Assembly (NCBI GenBank): GCA_021108395.1
Contig: JAIOQZ010000032.1
Coordinates: 124,001-188,000, forward strand
Reading direction: 5' to 3'
Length of the DNA: 64,000 nucleotides
From: Candidatus Cloacimonadota bacterium
GTDB lineage: Bacteria > Cloacimonadota > Cloacimonadia > Cloacimonadales > JAIOQZ01
This document shows, piece after piece, positions 51,364-59,083 of the stretch. A program made the translations under genes and the position numbers. Within the stretch, counting starts at the first letter, position 1; each line of letters opens with the position of its first letter. The notes under the pieces are model-generated. The model ran no database searches. It was given only the letters and a program-made list of their open reading frames with translations, and was not told the DNA's origin.

Positions 51364-51999
51364 TCATAACTCCATTTTCTGTAGTAACGGATACACATGG
51401 CGCTTGATGCGCAGGTGTAACTCTTCGATTTTCTCCTGGCCATCCACGACAAGATAACGTTGTGGCTCCACTTTCGCTACGTCCAAAAAGCCCTGTCGCA
51501 CCCGTTGGTGAAAGGCGAGGTCTTCACGTTCGAGGCGGTCGGCGCGAATCGGGTCGATGCGCCCCAGGCCCACCTCTACCGGCAGGTCGATGAGGATGGT
51601 GGCAGCGGGAACCAGCCCGAAGGTGGCAAAGGTAATCTGTGCGCGTATTGCCCTCTCGCTGAGCTTACGGGCGGCGCCCTGGTAGGCTAAGGTGCTGTCG
51701 TAATAGCGGTCGCACACCACCACCTGTCCGCGGCGCAGGGCCGGCAGAATCCGCTCGCCGGTATGCTGGGCTCGACTGGCCATATACAGCAGCGCCTCGG
51801 TTTCGGGCAGCATCTCGGTGTTGGCGGGGTCCAGCAGCAGGGCGCGAATCTTCTCGGCGATGGGCGGGCCGCCGGGTTCACGCGTGCGCAACACGGTGTA
51901 CCCTTGTGCTTCAATGGCGTCGGCCAGCAGCCGCACCTGGGTGCTCTTGCCACAGCCCTCGACGCCCTCGAAAGTGATGAATAAGCCGTTGTGTTTCAT
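51364..51999 (-). CDS. tmk: Thymidylate kinase
   Basis: 211 residues. P-loop FEGVEGCGKST (about 9-19), DRYYDSTLAYQGA (the DRY motif) and a lid region with RADRLEREDLAFHQRVRQGF. Phosphorylates dTMP to dTDP. AGAGGAA 6 nt before ATG. It sits between nadB and the tail-specific protease on the same strand, with gaps of under 12 nt, so it belongs to a long minus-strand operon. Confidence 0.95.
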   Translation of the reverse strand: MKHNGLFITFEGVEGCGKSTQVRLLADAIEAQGYTVLRTREPGGPPIAEKIRALLLDPANTEMLPETEALLYMASRAQHTGERILPALRRGQVVVCDRYYDSTLAYQGAARKLSERAIRAQITFATFGLVPAATILIDLPVEVGLGRIDPIRADRLEREDLAFHQRVRQGFLDVAKVEPQRYLVVDGQEKIEELHLRIKRHVYPLLQKMEL

Positions 52000-52008
52000 T
52001 CATTTCCT

Positions 52009-53607
52009 CTATATGATGGTGTCACGCTGGAAATTCTCGTCGTCGTGGCCGGGGTGATCGACGACCTGATGCAGACCGCGGCTTTCCCTGCGGGTGAGCG
52101 CCGAGCGCACGATGATGTCGGCGACGATGGCCAGGTTGCGGCTCTCAATTACCTCGTGGCGCACCACGTTGTGCTGATAGAAATTCTCGATTTCCTGGTA
52201 AATGTTATGAATGCGCGCCCTGGCGTACTTCAGCAGTCGGCGCGACCGCGTGATGCCCACATAGCCTTGCATGATCGACTGCAGGATTTCGCGGTTATAG
52301 CCGATGACCACCCATTCGTTCTCGTTGAACGTGCCCACGTCCTGCCATTCGGGAATGTCGGGGAAGGCCACTTCGTCTTTGTTCGAGGGGTGACGCCCCG
52401 CCCGCAGCGACATGACCAGCCCGGACAGCAGCGAGTTGGATGCCAGGCGGTTCGAGCCGTGCAGCCCTGAACACGCCACCTCGCCCGATACAAACAGGTT
52501 GTGCACGTCGGTAAGGCCGTCGGTGGTGGCCAGGATGCCGCCGCAGAAGTAGTGCGCCGCCGGCACGACGGGAATGGGCTGGCTGGTGAAATCGACATCG
52601 CGTTTGCGGCATTTGCCGTCGATGTACGGGAAGCGCTCACGCAGCCGCTCGGCGGGAATGGCGGTTGCATCCAGCAGCACATAGCGGTCGCCGCGCTTTT
52701 TCATCTCGAAGTCGATGGCCCCCGCCACGATGTCTCGCGGAGCCAGGCAGCCGTCGGGGTGGTGGCGCTCCATGAAGGTCTCGCCGCTTTGCAGCCGCAG
52801 CGCCGCGCCTTCGCCGCGCAGAGCCTCGCTGATGAGAAAGGTCTTGCCTTCGGGGCTGTAGAAGGCGGTGGGGTGGAACTGGATGAACTCCATGTTCACC
52901 AGCCTGGCCCCGGCGCGCCTGGCCATTGCATAGCCGTCGCCGGTGCAAATGGAGGGGTTCGTGTTGTTCTTGTACACCTGTGCGCCGCCGCCGGTGGCCA
53001 GCATGGTTTTGCGGGCGCGGAAGGCAAACACCTCGTTGGTGCGTGTGTGCAGCGCATAGGCGCCCCAGCACGAGACGCCGGGAACGAAGCCGTCGGCGTT
53101 GCTGATGTGGTGCTGCGTAATCAGGTCGATGGCGATGTGATGCTCGAAGATGGTGATGCGCTCGTTCTTGTTGCATGCGGCGATGAGCGCGAGCATAATC
53201 TGGTGGCCGGTCGAGTCGGCGGCGTGGGCCACGCGGCGCTCGGAGTGCCCCCCCTCGCGGGTGAGGTCGAGGTTTTCGAGGGCGCGGTCGCCGCTGCTGT
53301 TGCCCAGCGAGAAGCGGGTGCCGATGTCGAGCAGATAGGCGATAGCTTCCGGCCCGTCCTCGATGATGGCACGGATGACCGGCAACTTGCCCAGCTCGTG
53401 GCCTGCTCTGTATGTGTCCTTGACATGTTTCTCGAAACTGTCTGCTTCTGCCAGCACCGCCGCAATGCCACCCTGCGCGTAGTCGGTGGTGCACTCGATC
53501 ATCGTGCCCTTGGTGAGCACGGCTACGCTGCCCAGTTTGGCCACCTGTAGCGCATAGGTGAGCCCGGCGATGCCGCTGCCGATAACCAGAAAATCAAACG
53601 ATTGCAT
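52009..53607 (-). CDS. nadB: L-aspartate oxidase
   Basis: 532 residues. FAD-binding GSGIAGLTYALQ (about 11-22), TDYAQGGIAAV, HPTAFYSPEGKTFLISEALRG (succinate-dehydrogenase-family active-site region) and GSNRLASNSLLSGLV. Converts aspartate to iminoaspartate for NAD synthesis, using O2 or fumarate; in an anaerobe fumarate is the likely acceptor. GGGGGAG precedes ATG. The start overlaps rimI by 14 nt. No nadA or nadC is within the window. Confidence 0.95.
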   Translation of the reverse strand: MQSFDFLVIGSGIAGLTYALQVAKLGSVAVLTKGTMIECTTDYAQGGIAAVLAEADSFEKHVKDTYRAGHELGKLPVIRAIIEDGPEAIAYLLDIGTRFSLGNSSGDRALENLDLTREGGHSERRVAHAADSTGHQIMLALIAACNKNERITIFEHHIAIDLITQHHISNADGFVPGVSCWGAYALHTRTNEVFAFRARKTMLATGGGAQVYKNNTNPSICTGDGYAMARRAGARLVNMEFIQFHPTAFYSPEGKTFLISEALRGEGAALRLQSGETFMERHHPDGCLAPRDIVAGAIDFEMKKRGDRYVLLDATAIPAERLRERFPYIDGKCRKRDVDFTSQPIPVVPAAHYFCGGILATTDGLTDVHNLFVSGEVACSGLHGSNRLASNSLLSGLVMSLRAGRHPSNKDEVAFPDIPEWQDVGTFNENEWVVIGYNREILQSIMQGYVGITRSRRLLKYARARIHNIYQEIENFYQHNVVRHEVIESRNLAIVADIIVRSALTRRESRGLHQVVDHPGHDDENFQRDTII

Positions 53608-54058
53608 TGCTTGTCTCCCCCGGTTTAACTCGTTTTCCCATTACCACCGCGTCTTCGATGGGGTGGCGATAGTATCCACGCCGCCGCCCCACCGGTGCAA
53701 ATCCGAAAGCTTCGTACAGAGCTATGGCGGCGACATTGCCTGCCCGCACCTCGAGAAACATCAGCCGACAGCCCGATGCCGCCTGTCGCTCGATAACAAA
53801 CGCGAGCAAAATGCGGCCCAATCCCTCTCGCTGGCACTGCGGCGCAATGCCGATGTTGGTAAGCTGGAACTCGTCGAGCACGCGCCAGCCACAGGCCATC
53901 CCGGCAATCTCGCCGTCCTGTTCGATCACCCAAGCCTCGTGCCCGGCGATTTCCTCGGCATACATCTCGCGAGTCCAGGCGTCGGAAAACAGCGCCCGCT
54001 CGATGGCGAGGACGGCGTCGAGGTCGGCCTCACACATGGGACGGATGGTCGGCTCCAC
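53594..54058 (-). CDS. rimI: Ribosomal-protein-alanine N-acetyltransferase RimI-like GNAT
   Basis: 154 residues of GNAT fold. Acetyl-CoA motif QREGLGRILLAFVIER, then the RimI-type LEVRAGNVAAIALYEAFGF and VGRRRGYYRHPIEDAVVMGK. Acetylates the N-terminus of ribosomal protein S18 in E. coli, and other proteins elsewhere. GTG start overlapping the stop of the lytic transglycosylase gene by one base (TAGTG); ends 14 nt inside nadB. In many bacteria rimI neighbours tsaB; that gene is not here. Confidence 0.9.
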   Translation of the reverse strand: MEPTIRPMCEADLDAVLAIERALFSDAWTREMYAEEIAGHEAWVIEQDGEIAGMACGWRVLDEFQLTNIGIAPQCQREGLGRILLAFVIERQAASGCRLMFLEVRAGNVAAIALYEAFGFAPVGRRRGYYRHPIEDAVVMGKRVKPGETSNAIV

Positions 54059-55596
54059 TAATATTTCAGTTTCTGGCCGGGCTGGATGATAACAATTCGC
54101 TTGCCCCGCTGATTGTGCACGACTAGGTTGTTCAGGTCAATCAGGTGCTTGCGGGTCACCTTGAGCTTGCGGGCGATGCCGTCGATGGTGTCCCCGCGCA
54201 TCACCACATAGATGCCAGGCGTTGCGCCACGCGGGGCACTGCCTGCGACGGCGGACGTCCCGCCGCTCACAGAGCCGATGAGCCGCAGCCTCTGGCCAAC
54301 ATAGATAACATCCGAGCGCAGGCCGTTCAGCGCCTTGATGCGTGACACGGTGGTGCGGTATTTCAGGGCGATTCCCGAGAGGGTGTCGCCGCGGCGAACG
54401 ACATGATGCGAGAAGTAACCGGAGTTCTTCTCCAGCAGTTTCCTCTCGTGGGTGGCCAGGGCTACAGAATCTGTCAGGCAGTCGATGGGCAGCAGGATTT
54501 CATAGTCGCCTGGTGGCAGCACCACGTCGTTTATGGGCGAGTAATTTCCGCCGCGCCGCCGCTGATACATCTTTATCCACGGGTTCAGATGCCACACCTG
54601 GCTCACATTGGTGCCGTGCGCCTGCGCCCAGTCGTCAATCTTGTGGTGGCCCTTGAGCGACACAGTCGCAATGCGGGCTGATTCATACAGCGAGGGCTCG
54701 CGCTCGAACGGCTGGCCAAACAGCTCCTTCTCGTGCTCGAAGATCATCTTGATGGCCACTGCGCGCCAGACATAGCGGTTGGTCTCGTCCACCCGCATGA
54801 TGAGATCGAAGAAGTCGCTGCCGCCCTGCTGGCGGATAGCCTTCTCGACAGCGCCAACGCCGGCGTTGTAGGCGCACATGGCCAGCAGCCAGTCATCGGC
54901 GCCCTTGCCGGCCAGTCGCAGCCGCGCTTCTTCGAGATAGCGGCCTGCGGCGGCGGTGGACTTGAAGATATTGCGGCGCTCGTCGATGAAGTCGTCCACC
55001 CGCAGTCCGTAGCCTTTGGCTGTGCGCGGCATGAACTGCCAGATACCTCCGGCGCCCACCCAGCTTTCGGCCATCGAGTTGAGGTTGCTTTCGGCGATGG
55101 CGAGATATTTCACGTCCAGCGGAACGCCCGTGCCGGCGAACAGCGAGTCGAACACCGGGAAGTAGGCGCCACTGCGTGGAATCCAGCGATGCGCCGACTT
55201 CAGTTCCTGCTGGAATATTTCCTCGAACTTGGCGAAAACGCGGTCATTGCGCAGCTCGAACTCGCGGCCTGCAAAGGTGATGGAAAGCGGAATCTCGAAC
55301 CCCGGATTGACCGCGATGCGGCTGTTGGCGGTTTCGAGCGCCAGATGCAGCGAGTCGAGCTGAAAATAGAGGCTGTCGATGGCGTGCAGCAGTTCCTCGA
55401 CCTGCGCTTCCTTGAGAGCCAGCAGCGAGGTTTCACTGGTTGTCGCCACTGTGTCGGGGGTGTCGCTTTCAGCCTCAAGCTCGGCAGATACGCCAGGCGA
55501 GGCGTAATAGACAGGTATCGGTTCGCGGCTGGCGCCCAGCCAACTGCAACCGGCCACCAGTGTGGCCAGAGCACATATCAGCGGCAGCCATTTCAT
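54058..55596 (-). CDS. MltD-like membrane-bound lytic transglycosylase with LysM domains
   Basis: 512 residues. Lipobox VAGC with Cys17. Helical linker, SLT transglycosylase domain (about 130-290) with the catalytic Glu in AIAESNLNS, and GGIWQFMPRTAKGYGL. Two C-terminal LysM repeats: HHVVRRGDTLSGIALKY and YVVMRGDTIDGIARKL. Cleaves peptidoglycan glycan strands from the outer-membrane side. Start ATG 55596 with GAGGA 6 nt upstream and 4-nt overlap with rfbB; the ORF track of the same frame continues to 55683 without support. Confidence 0.92.
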   Translation of the reverse strand: MKWLPLICALATLVAGCSWLGASREPIPVYYASPGVSAELEAESDTPDTVATTSETSLLALKEAQVEELLHAIDSLYFQLDSLHLALETANSRIAVNPGFEIPLSITFAGREFELRNDRVFAKFEEIFQQELKSAHRWIPRSGAYFPVFDSLFAGTGVPLDVKYLAIAESNLNSMAESWVGAGGIWQFMPRTAKGYGLRVDDFIDERRNIFKSTAAAGRYLEEARLRLAGKGADDWLLAMCAYNAGVGAVEKAIRQQGGSDFFDLIMRVDETNRYVWRAVAIKMIFEHEKELFGQPFEREPSLYESARIATVSLKGHHKIDDWAQAHGTNVSQVWHLNPWIKMYQRRRGGNYSPINDVVLPPGDYEILLPIDCLTDSVALATHERKLLEKNSGYFSHHVVRRGDTLSGIALKYRTTVSRIKALNGLRSDVIYVGQRLRLIGSVSGGTSAVAGSAPRGATPGIYVVMRGDTIDGIARKLKVTRKHLIDLNNLVVHNQRGKRIVIIQPGQKLKY

Positions 55597-56633
55597 TCGC
55601 GATCCTCGTACATGGTTTTGATGTAATTGCGATAAGCGCCGGTGACAATGTTTTCGATCCAGTCGGGGTGGTCGAGATACCACTCGACAGTGCGCGTCAT
55701 GCCTTCATCAAAGTCCACTTCTGGCTTCCAGCCCAGTTCATTGCGCATCTTGCTCGCGTCGATGGCATAGCGCCAGTCGTGGCCGGGCCGGTCTGTCACG
55801 AACTCGATGAGGCTTTCGGGTTTGCCCAGCTGACGCAGGATAACACGCACAATATCGAGGGTGGTTCGCTCGCTGTCCGCGCCGATGTTATATATCTCAC
55901 CAGCCCGTCCGCCATGCAGAACCATGTCGATTGCCCGGCAATGGTCGCCCACATAAATCCAGTCGCGCACATTCATGCCGTCGCCATACACGGGCAGCGG
56001 TTTGTCGTTCAGGGCGTTGTGAATCATCAGCGGGATGAGCTTTTCGGGGAACTGGTATGGGCCGTAGTTGTTCGAGCAGCGGGTGGTGACAACGTCCAGT
56101 CCGTGTGTCTTGTGAGCGACGCGAACGAAGAGGTCGGCGGCGGTTTTGCTGGCCGAGTAGGGGCTGTTGGGCGCCAGGGGGGACGTCTCGCTGAACAGGC
56201 CGGTGGCGCCCAGCGAGCCATAGACCTCATCGGTGCTCACCTGCAAGAAGCGGCGCGCTTCATTCATGCGGGCGAAGTCGAGCAGCACCTGGGTTCCCAT
56301 CACGTTGGTGCGCACAAAGATATCCGAGTCCAGGATGCTGCGGTCAACGTGTGACTCGGCGGCGAAGTGGACGATGTAGTCGGGATTGAACTGCTCGAAC
56401 ACGTCCTGCACGTCACGCGGGTTGGCCACATCGCCATGCACGAAGTGGTAGTTGGGATTGCCGGTCAGCTCGTCAAGATTCTCGATATTGCCGGCATAGG
56501 TGAGGGCGTCGAAGCAGATGATGCGCGCATTGGTGTAGCGTTTTATCATGTGCCGTATGAAGTTGGAGCCGATAAACCCGGCGCCGCCTGTGACAAGGTA
56601 GATGCCTTGTCCCTGTGTGTCTGTACTTTGCAT
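55593..56633 (-). CDS. rfbB: dTDP-glucose 4,6-dehydratase
   Basis: 346 residues. NAD-binding TGGAGFIGSNF (G16-G22), STDEVYGSL (catalytic Thr-Asp-Glu of dehydratases), YSASKTAAD (YxxxK) and RCSNNYGPYQFPEKLIP, the RmlB signature. Makes dTDP-4-keto-6-deoxyglucose for surface polysaccharides. ATG 56633 has AAGGAG 6 nt upstream; the longer frame to 56714 is rejected. rmlA, C and D are not adjacent. Translationally coupled to the lytic transglycosylase gene. Confidence 0.95.
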   Translation of the reverse strand: MQSTDTQGQGIYLVTGGAGFIGSNFIRHMIKRYTNARIICFDALTYAGNIENLDELTGNPNYHFVHGDVANPRDVQDVFEQFNPDYIVHFAAESHVDRSILDSDIFVRTNVMGTQVLLDFARMNEARRFLQVSTDEVYGSLGATGLFSETSPLAPNSPYSASKTAADLFVRVAHKTHGLDVVTTRCSNNYGPYQFPEKLIPLMIHNALNDKPLPVYGDGMNVRDWIYVGDHCRAIDMVLHGGRAGEIYNIGADSERTTLDIVRVILRQLGKPESLIEFVTDRPGHDWRYAIDASKMRNELGWKPEVDFDEGMTRTVEWYLDHPDWIENIVTGAYRNYIKTMYEDRE

Positions 56634-56804
56634 TACATCTCCTTCCGCGGCGAATATATGCGCCGGAGAATAGAAAAAACCCCTTCGATAATGTCGGCAC
56701 GGAGATTCTGTCAACCGATTTCTTGCTTTCTTTCTATCGGCTGTGAGCGAGAGTGACGTAAGCAGAGGAAAGGCCGTTTCCGGCGATGGGTGATTGTGTG
56801 GGCG

Positions 56805-57179
56805 TTAGTGCATAACAGGATCGCCGGCGCGTTCTTCACGCTCGTAGAGCTCGGTAATCCAGCGGGCGAAGTCCTCTTTGTCCACGCCCTCGAACTCGAC
56901 CAGCAGCAACCCCATGCCACGCGGCTTCTTCCAGCGGTTTGCCCAGCGAACCAACGCCTTGGCGCGTAACGGCATGGGCCTGTTGTCCTCGCCATCGAAC
57001 TCGATGGTGATGATGCTGCCGACAGGACAGGGATGCTTCGTGGCCACGAAGATGCCATGCCGACCCAGGTTGCCGGCAATGCCTGCAAGGTATTCCTGCG
57101 TACGCTTACCGACCCTGGGGCCGAGGTAGCGCACCCGGATGTCCGAAGCAATTCGATGATACTCGCGCTTGTCGCTCAT
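56805..57179 (-). CDS. PilZ-domain protein
   Basis: 124 residues. RxxxR-type N-terminal motif in KREYHRIASDIRVRYLG, then a degenerate second motif NLGRHGIFVAT in the place of D/NxSxxG, and a beta-barrel pattern (GSIITIEFDG). PilZ domains bind cyclic di-GMP; the altered second motif leaves binding uncertain. ATG 57179 has GGAGG 6 nt upstream. Its promoter and the 44 bp upstream are duplicated at the next gene, suggesting co-regulation. The 170 nt between it and rfbB hold no gene. Confidence 0.85.
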   Translation of the reverse strand: MSDKREYHRIASDIRVRYLGPRVGKRTQEYLAGIAGNLGRHGIFVATKHPCPVGSIITIEFDGEDNRPMPLRAKALVRWANRWKKPRGMGLLLVEFEGVDKEDFARWITELYEREERAGDPVMH

Positions 57180-57201
57180 AGAGGCCTCCGCTTGCAACGA
57201 T

Positions 57202-57230
57202 AATATGTGTAGCGAGCAGGCGATTGTCAA
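57202..57230 (-). promoter_or_regulatory. Promoter of the PilZ gene, in duplicated cassette
   Basis: Minus strand: TTGACA (57230-57225), 17-bp spacer, CATATT (57207-57202). The -35 box lies inside a 44-bp sequence (57220-57263) found again at 58432-58475. Confidence 0.6.
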
Positions 57231-57278
57231 TCATTATGCAACGGGCGAGGCAATTATCCTGCGGAGGAACGAGGGGTG
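57220..57278 (-). repeat. Duplicated promoter/operator cassette, copy 1
   Basis: 57220-57263 is identical to 58432-58475; similarity continues to 57278 with small changes. It contains the -35 box and about 33 bp upstream of it. In both places it sits about 45 nt upstream of a start codon on the minus strand. Probably a shared regulator site rather than a mobile element. Confidence 0.8.
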
Positions 57279-57290
57279 CGAGATCGACAT

Positions 57291-58388
57291 CTAAGGAATC
57301 GGGATTTTCTGGATGAAGCCGGACAACCCAATTCTGCGATGCCCCCACATGCCGTAAATGTATATTGTGTCATTCAGCAGCGCTCCGGTGGGAATCATGT
57401 AACCGCCGGCCTCGAGTGTTCGCACCAGGTTCAGTTCATTGCTCTCCGTGATTTCATGGAAATAGCTTATAGAATAGACTCGCGGTCCTACTTGAGTGTT
57501 GGAAAGCGCCTCGATCATTGGTTTATCGCGATAGATAAACATTTCAGTGACACATCCATCTATCGGAATTTCAACAGGAGGGTTGTCAGCTTGTAAGCAA
57601 TAGAGCTGACTTTCAGTAATGAACTTACTTACCATAGTGTCGATGCTGAGAAAAAACGCATCGTTGTGTTGTAGAATCTCGCCGACATACTCTGGATTGG
57701 TTATCGGGATTGATTTGATGAGTCTGATTTCGCGATTGCCCACATCCAACAGCAGGATGTCAGCGGATTCTTCTGTTGTCCGCCCCGCGTAGTACGAACC
57801 AGGAGCTTCGGTGTTGGGAATGAACTGATCCAGGGATTGATCGATTATCCACGGCTCTGGATCAATCGAGTCTGTCGTGAACGTATAGATGGCAGTTTGA
57901 TCGGCCATATTCAAGATCGCAATACCACTGTCACCTGATGTTCTCAGCCTTGTACCGATTATTTCATCGGTGGTGGGTAACGCATGACGGTGGATTTCTC
58001 TGCCATCACTATCAAAAGCCACAAGCGAATACAGGTAGGTTTTATCCTCTGTATATATTTGTGTCACAAACCAGAACGTGGATAACAAAGCCGTGGCGCC
58101 CTTGGGTATTGCTTTCGGGTTGAGCGGGAGCGGTGTCGATTCCAGATGTTTCATTTGTTGATCAAATCGATACAGTTCCTTTGTGGATTCCTGCTCACCA
58201 ATCTGAGTCGATACAACAATTGCCGTCATAGAGCTGTCCGGGTTCAGGAAAACACCTGCTATCAGGGATTTCGCCGGGTAGTTTATGTCACGGATTGTTG
58301 TATTTGAGACATCAGATTCCACACAAAACAATGCAGTCATGATACACATCATGAAAACAAGCGCGATTACAACAGAGCGACGATACAT
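57291..58388 (-). CDS. Secreted hypothetical protein, beta-propeller-like
   Basis: 365 residues that I do not recognise. Signal peptide (about 5-23, SVVIALVFMMCIMTALFC; a Cys at residue 23 could make it a lipoprotein, though the lipobox TALFC is not canonical). The rest alternates short beta strands in blades of 40-50 residues (TYLYSLVAFDSDGREIHRH, ADILLLDVGNREIRLIKSI, and similar), as in 6-bladed NHL/6-phosphogluconolactonase-like propellers. GGAGG 6 nt before ATG 58388. The promoter cassette is shared with the PilZ gene. Moderately AT-rich compared with neighbours. Confidence 0.65.
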   Translation of the reverse strand: MYRRSVVIALVFMMCIMTALFCVESDVSNTTIRDINYPAKSLIAGVFLNPDSSMTAIVVSTQIGEQESTKELYRFDQQMKHLESTPLPLNPKAIPKGATALLSTFWFVTQIYTEDKTYLYSLVAFDSDGREIHRHALPTTDEIIGTRLRTSGDSGIAILNMADQTAIYTFTTDSIDPEPWIIDQSLDQFIPNTEAPGSYYAGRTTEESADILLLDVGNREIRLIKSIPITNPEYVGEILQHNDAFFLSIDTMVSKFITESQLYCLQADNPPVEIPIDGCVTEMFIYRDKPMIEALSNTQVGPRVYSISYFHEITESNELNLVRTLEAGGYMIPTGALLNDTIYIYGMWGHRRIGLSGFIQKIPIP

Positions 58389-58413
58389 GATAACCTCCAG
58401 AGTTTTCAATGTA

Positions 58414-58442
58414 ACTATGCCTGGTGAGGGAGCGATTGTCAA
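58414..58442 (-). promoter_or_regulatory. Promoter of the secreted hypothetical gene, in duplicated cassette
   Basis: Minus strand: TTGACA (58442-58437), 17-bp spacer, CATAGT (58419-58414; 4 of 6 to TATAAT). Confidence 0.6.
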
Positions 58443-58489
58443 TCATTATGCAACGGGCGAGGCAATTATCCTGCGAGGCGCGAGGGGTG
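58432..58489 (-). repeat. Duplicated promoter/operator cassette, copy 2
   Basis: Second copy of the 44-bp exact repeat (58432-58475), extending with reduced similarity to about 58489. Same orientation and same distance to the following gene as copy 1. Confidence 0.8.
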
Positions 58490-58499
58490 TAAGAGATTA

Positions 58500-58574
58500 G
58501 GATGCGAAGCATCCGCAAAAGTCTTCGGTTTCGCCTTTTACAAAAGGCGAACGGGGTTCAGGGGCGGCGCCCCT
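58500..58574. repeat. Three-hairpin structured repeat, copy B
   Basis: GGATGC-GAA-GCATCC (58500-58514), TTCGCCTTTT/AAAAGGCGAA around AC (58530-58551), and AGGGGC-GGC-GCCCCT (58560-58574). Linkers GCAAAAGT and CGGGGTT are shared with copy A at 47575. It overlaps the end of the trmO-like gene. Confidence 0.8.
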
Positions 58575-59022
58575 ACTCTTTTGTTCGGCGTTCCCACCAG
58601 CCCACTCTGGCGTCGGGAGAGCCGTCGATGTCGGCGAAGCAGGGCTTGATGTCCAGCAGCGGCGTTCCGTCGACGCAGTCCAGTCCATGCACGGTGAGGA
58701 TGCGTCCCTTGAGACGCAGCAACTCGCAGGTGGCCAGTGCGATGGGATTGGGGCGATGGGGCGAGCGCAGGGCGAAGGTGCCGTGGGGTTGGTTATCCCA
58801 GCGGTATCCCTGGGTGAGAAGATCGCGGCGGGCGAGGTGCATCCAGTAGAGCGCCAGAATGTGGGTGCAGGTTTCAACGCTGTTCAACGCCGGAGCGTAT
58901 TCGGGGAATACCTCAATGCGGTAGGTTTGCTCGCGGCTCTCGCTGTAGGCGGGGCAGTCCTCTACGGTGGCGTATGGACTGTGGATAACTCCGATGGGTT
59001 GGAGCGTCATCTGCTCTCTCAA
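58573..59022 (-). CDS. TrmO-like tRNA t6A37 methyltransferase
   Basis: 149 residues covering one UPF0066/TrmO beta-barrel domain. Family signatures: PIGVIHSPYA, SHILALYW-like THILALYWM, and FALRSPHRPNPIALATCELL, the SAM-binding motif. TrmO N6-methylates t6A37 in tRNA; this copy has only the SAM domain, without the C-terminal extension of E. coli TrmO (235 residues). Start: TTG 59022 with GGGAGGTG upstream; an ATG at 59010 is the alternative. The stop lies in a repeated hairpin. Confidence 0.85.
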   Translation of the reverse strand: MREQMTLQPIGVIHSPYATVEDCPAYSESREQTYRIEVFPEYAPALNSVETCTHILALYWMHLARRDLLTQGYRWDNQPHGTFALRSPHRPNPIALATCELLRLKGRILTVHGLDCVDGTPLLDIKPCFADIDGSPDARVGWWERRTKE

Positions 59023-59083
59023 GTGACACCTCCCAGGCGTTCGCTTGCGGGATTGGACAGTGAGACGAGCATGTCTGCTCCGC

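Noticed and set aside
52501-53550. 349-residue plus-strand frame across nadB
   Set aside because: Antisense shadow; nadB signature motifs lie on the minus strand.
57220-58475. Direct repeats flanking the secreted hypothetical gene as transposon ends
   Set aside because: The enclosed gene is not a transposase, the repeats include a promoter box and are placed identically to starts; a regulatory duplication explains them better.
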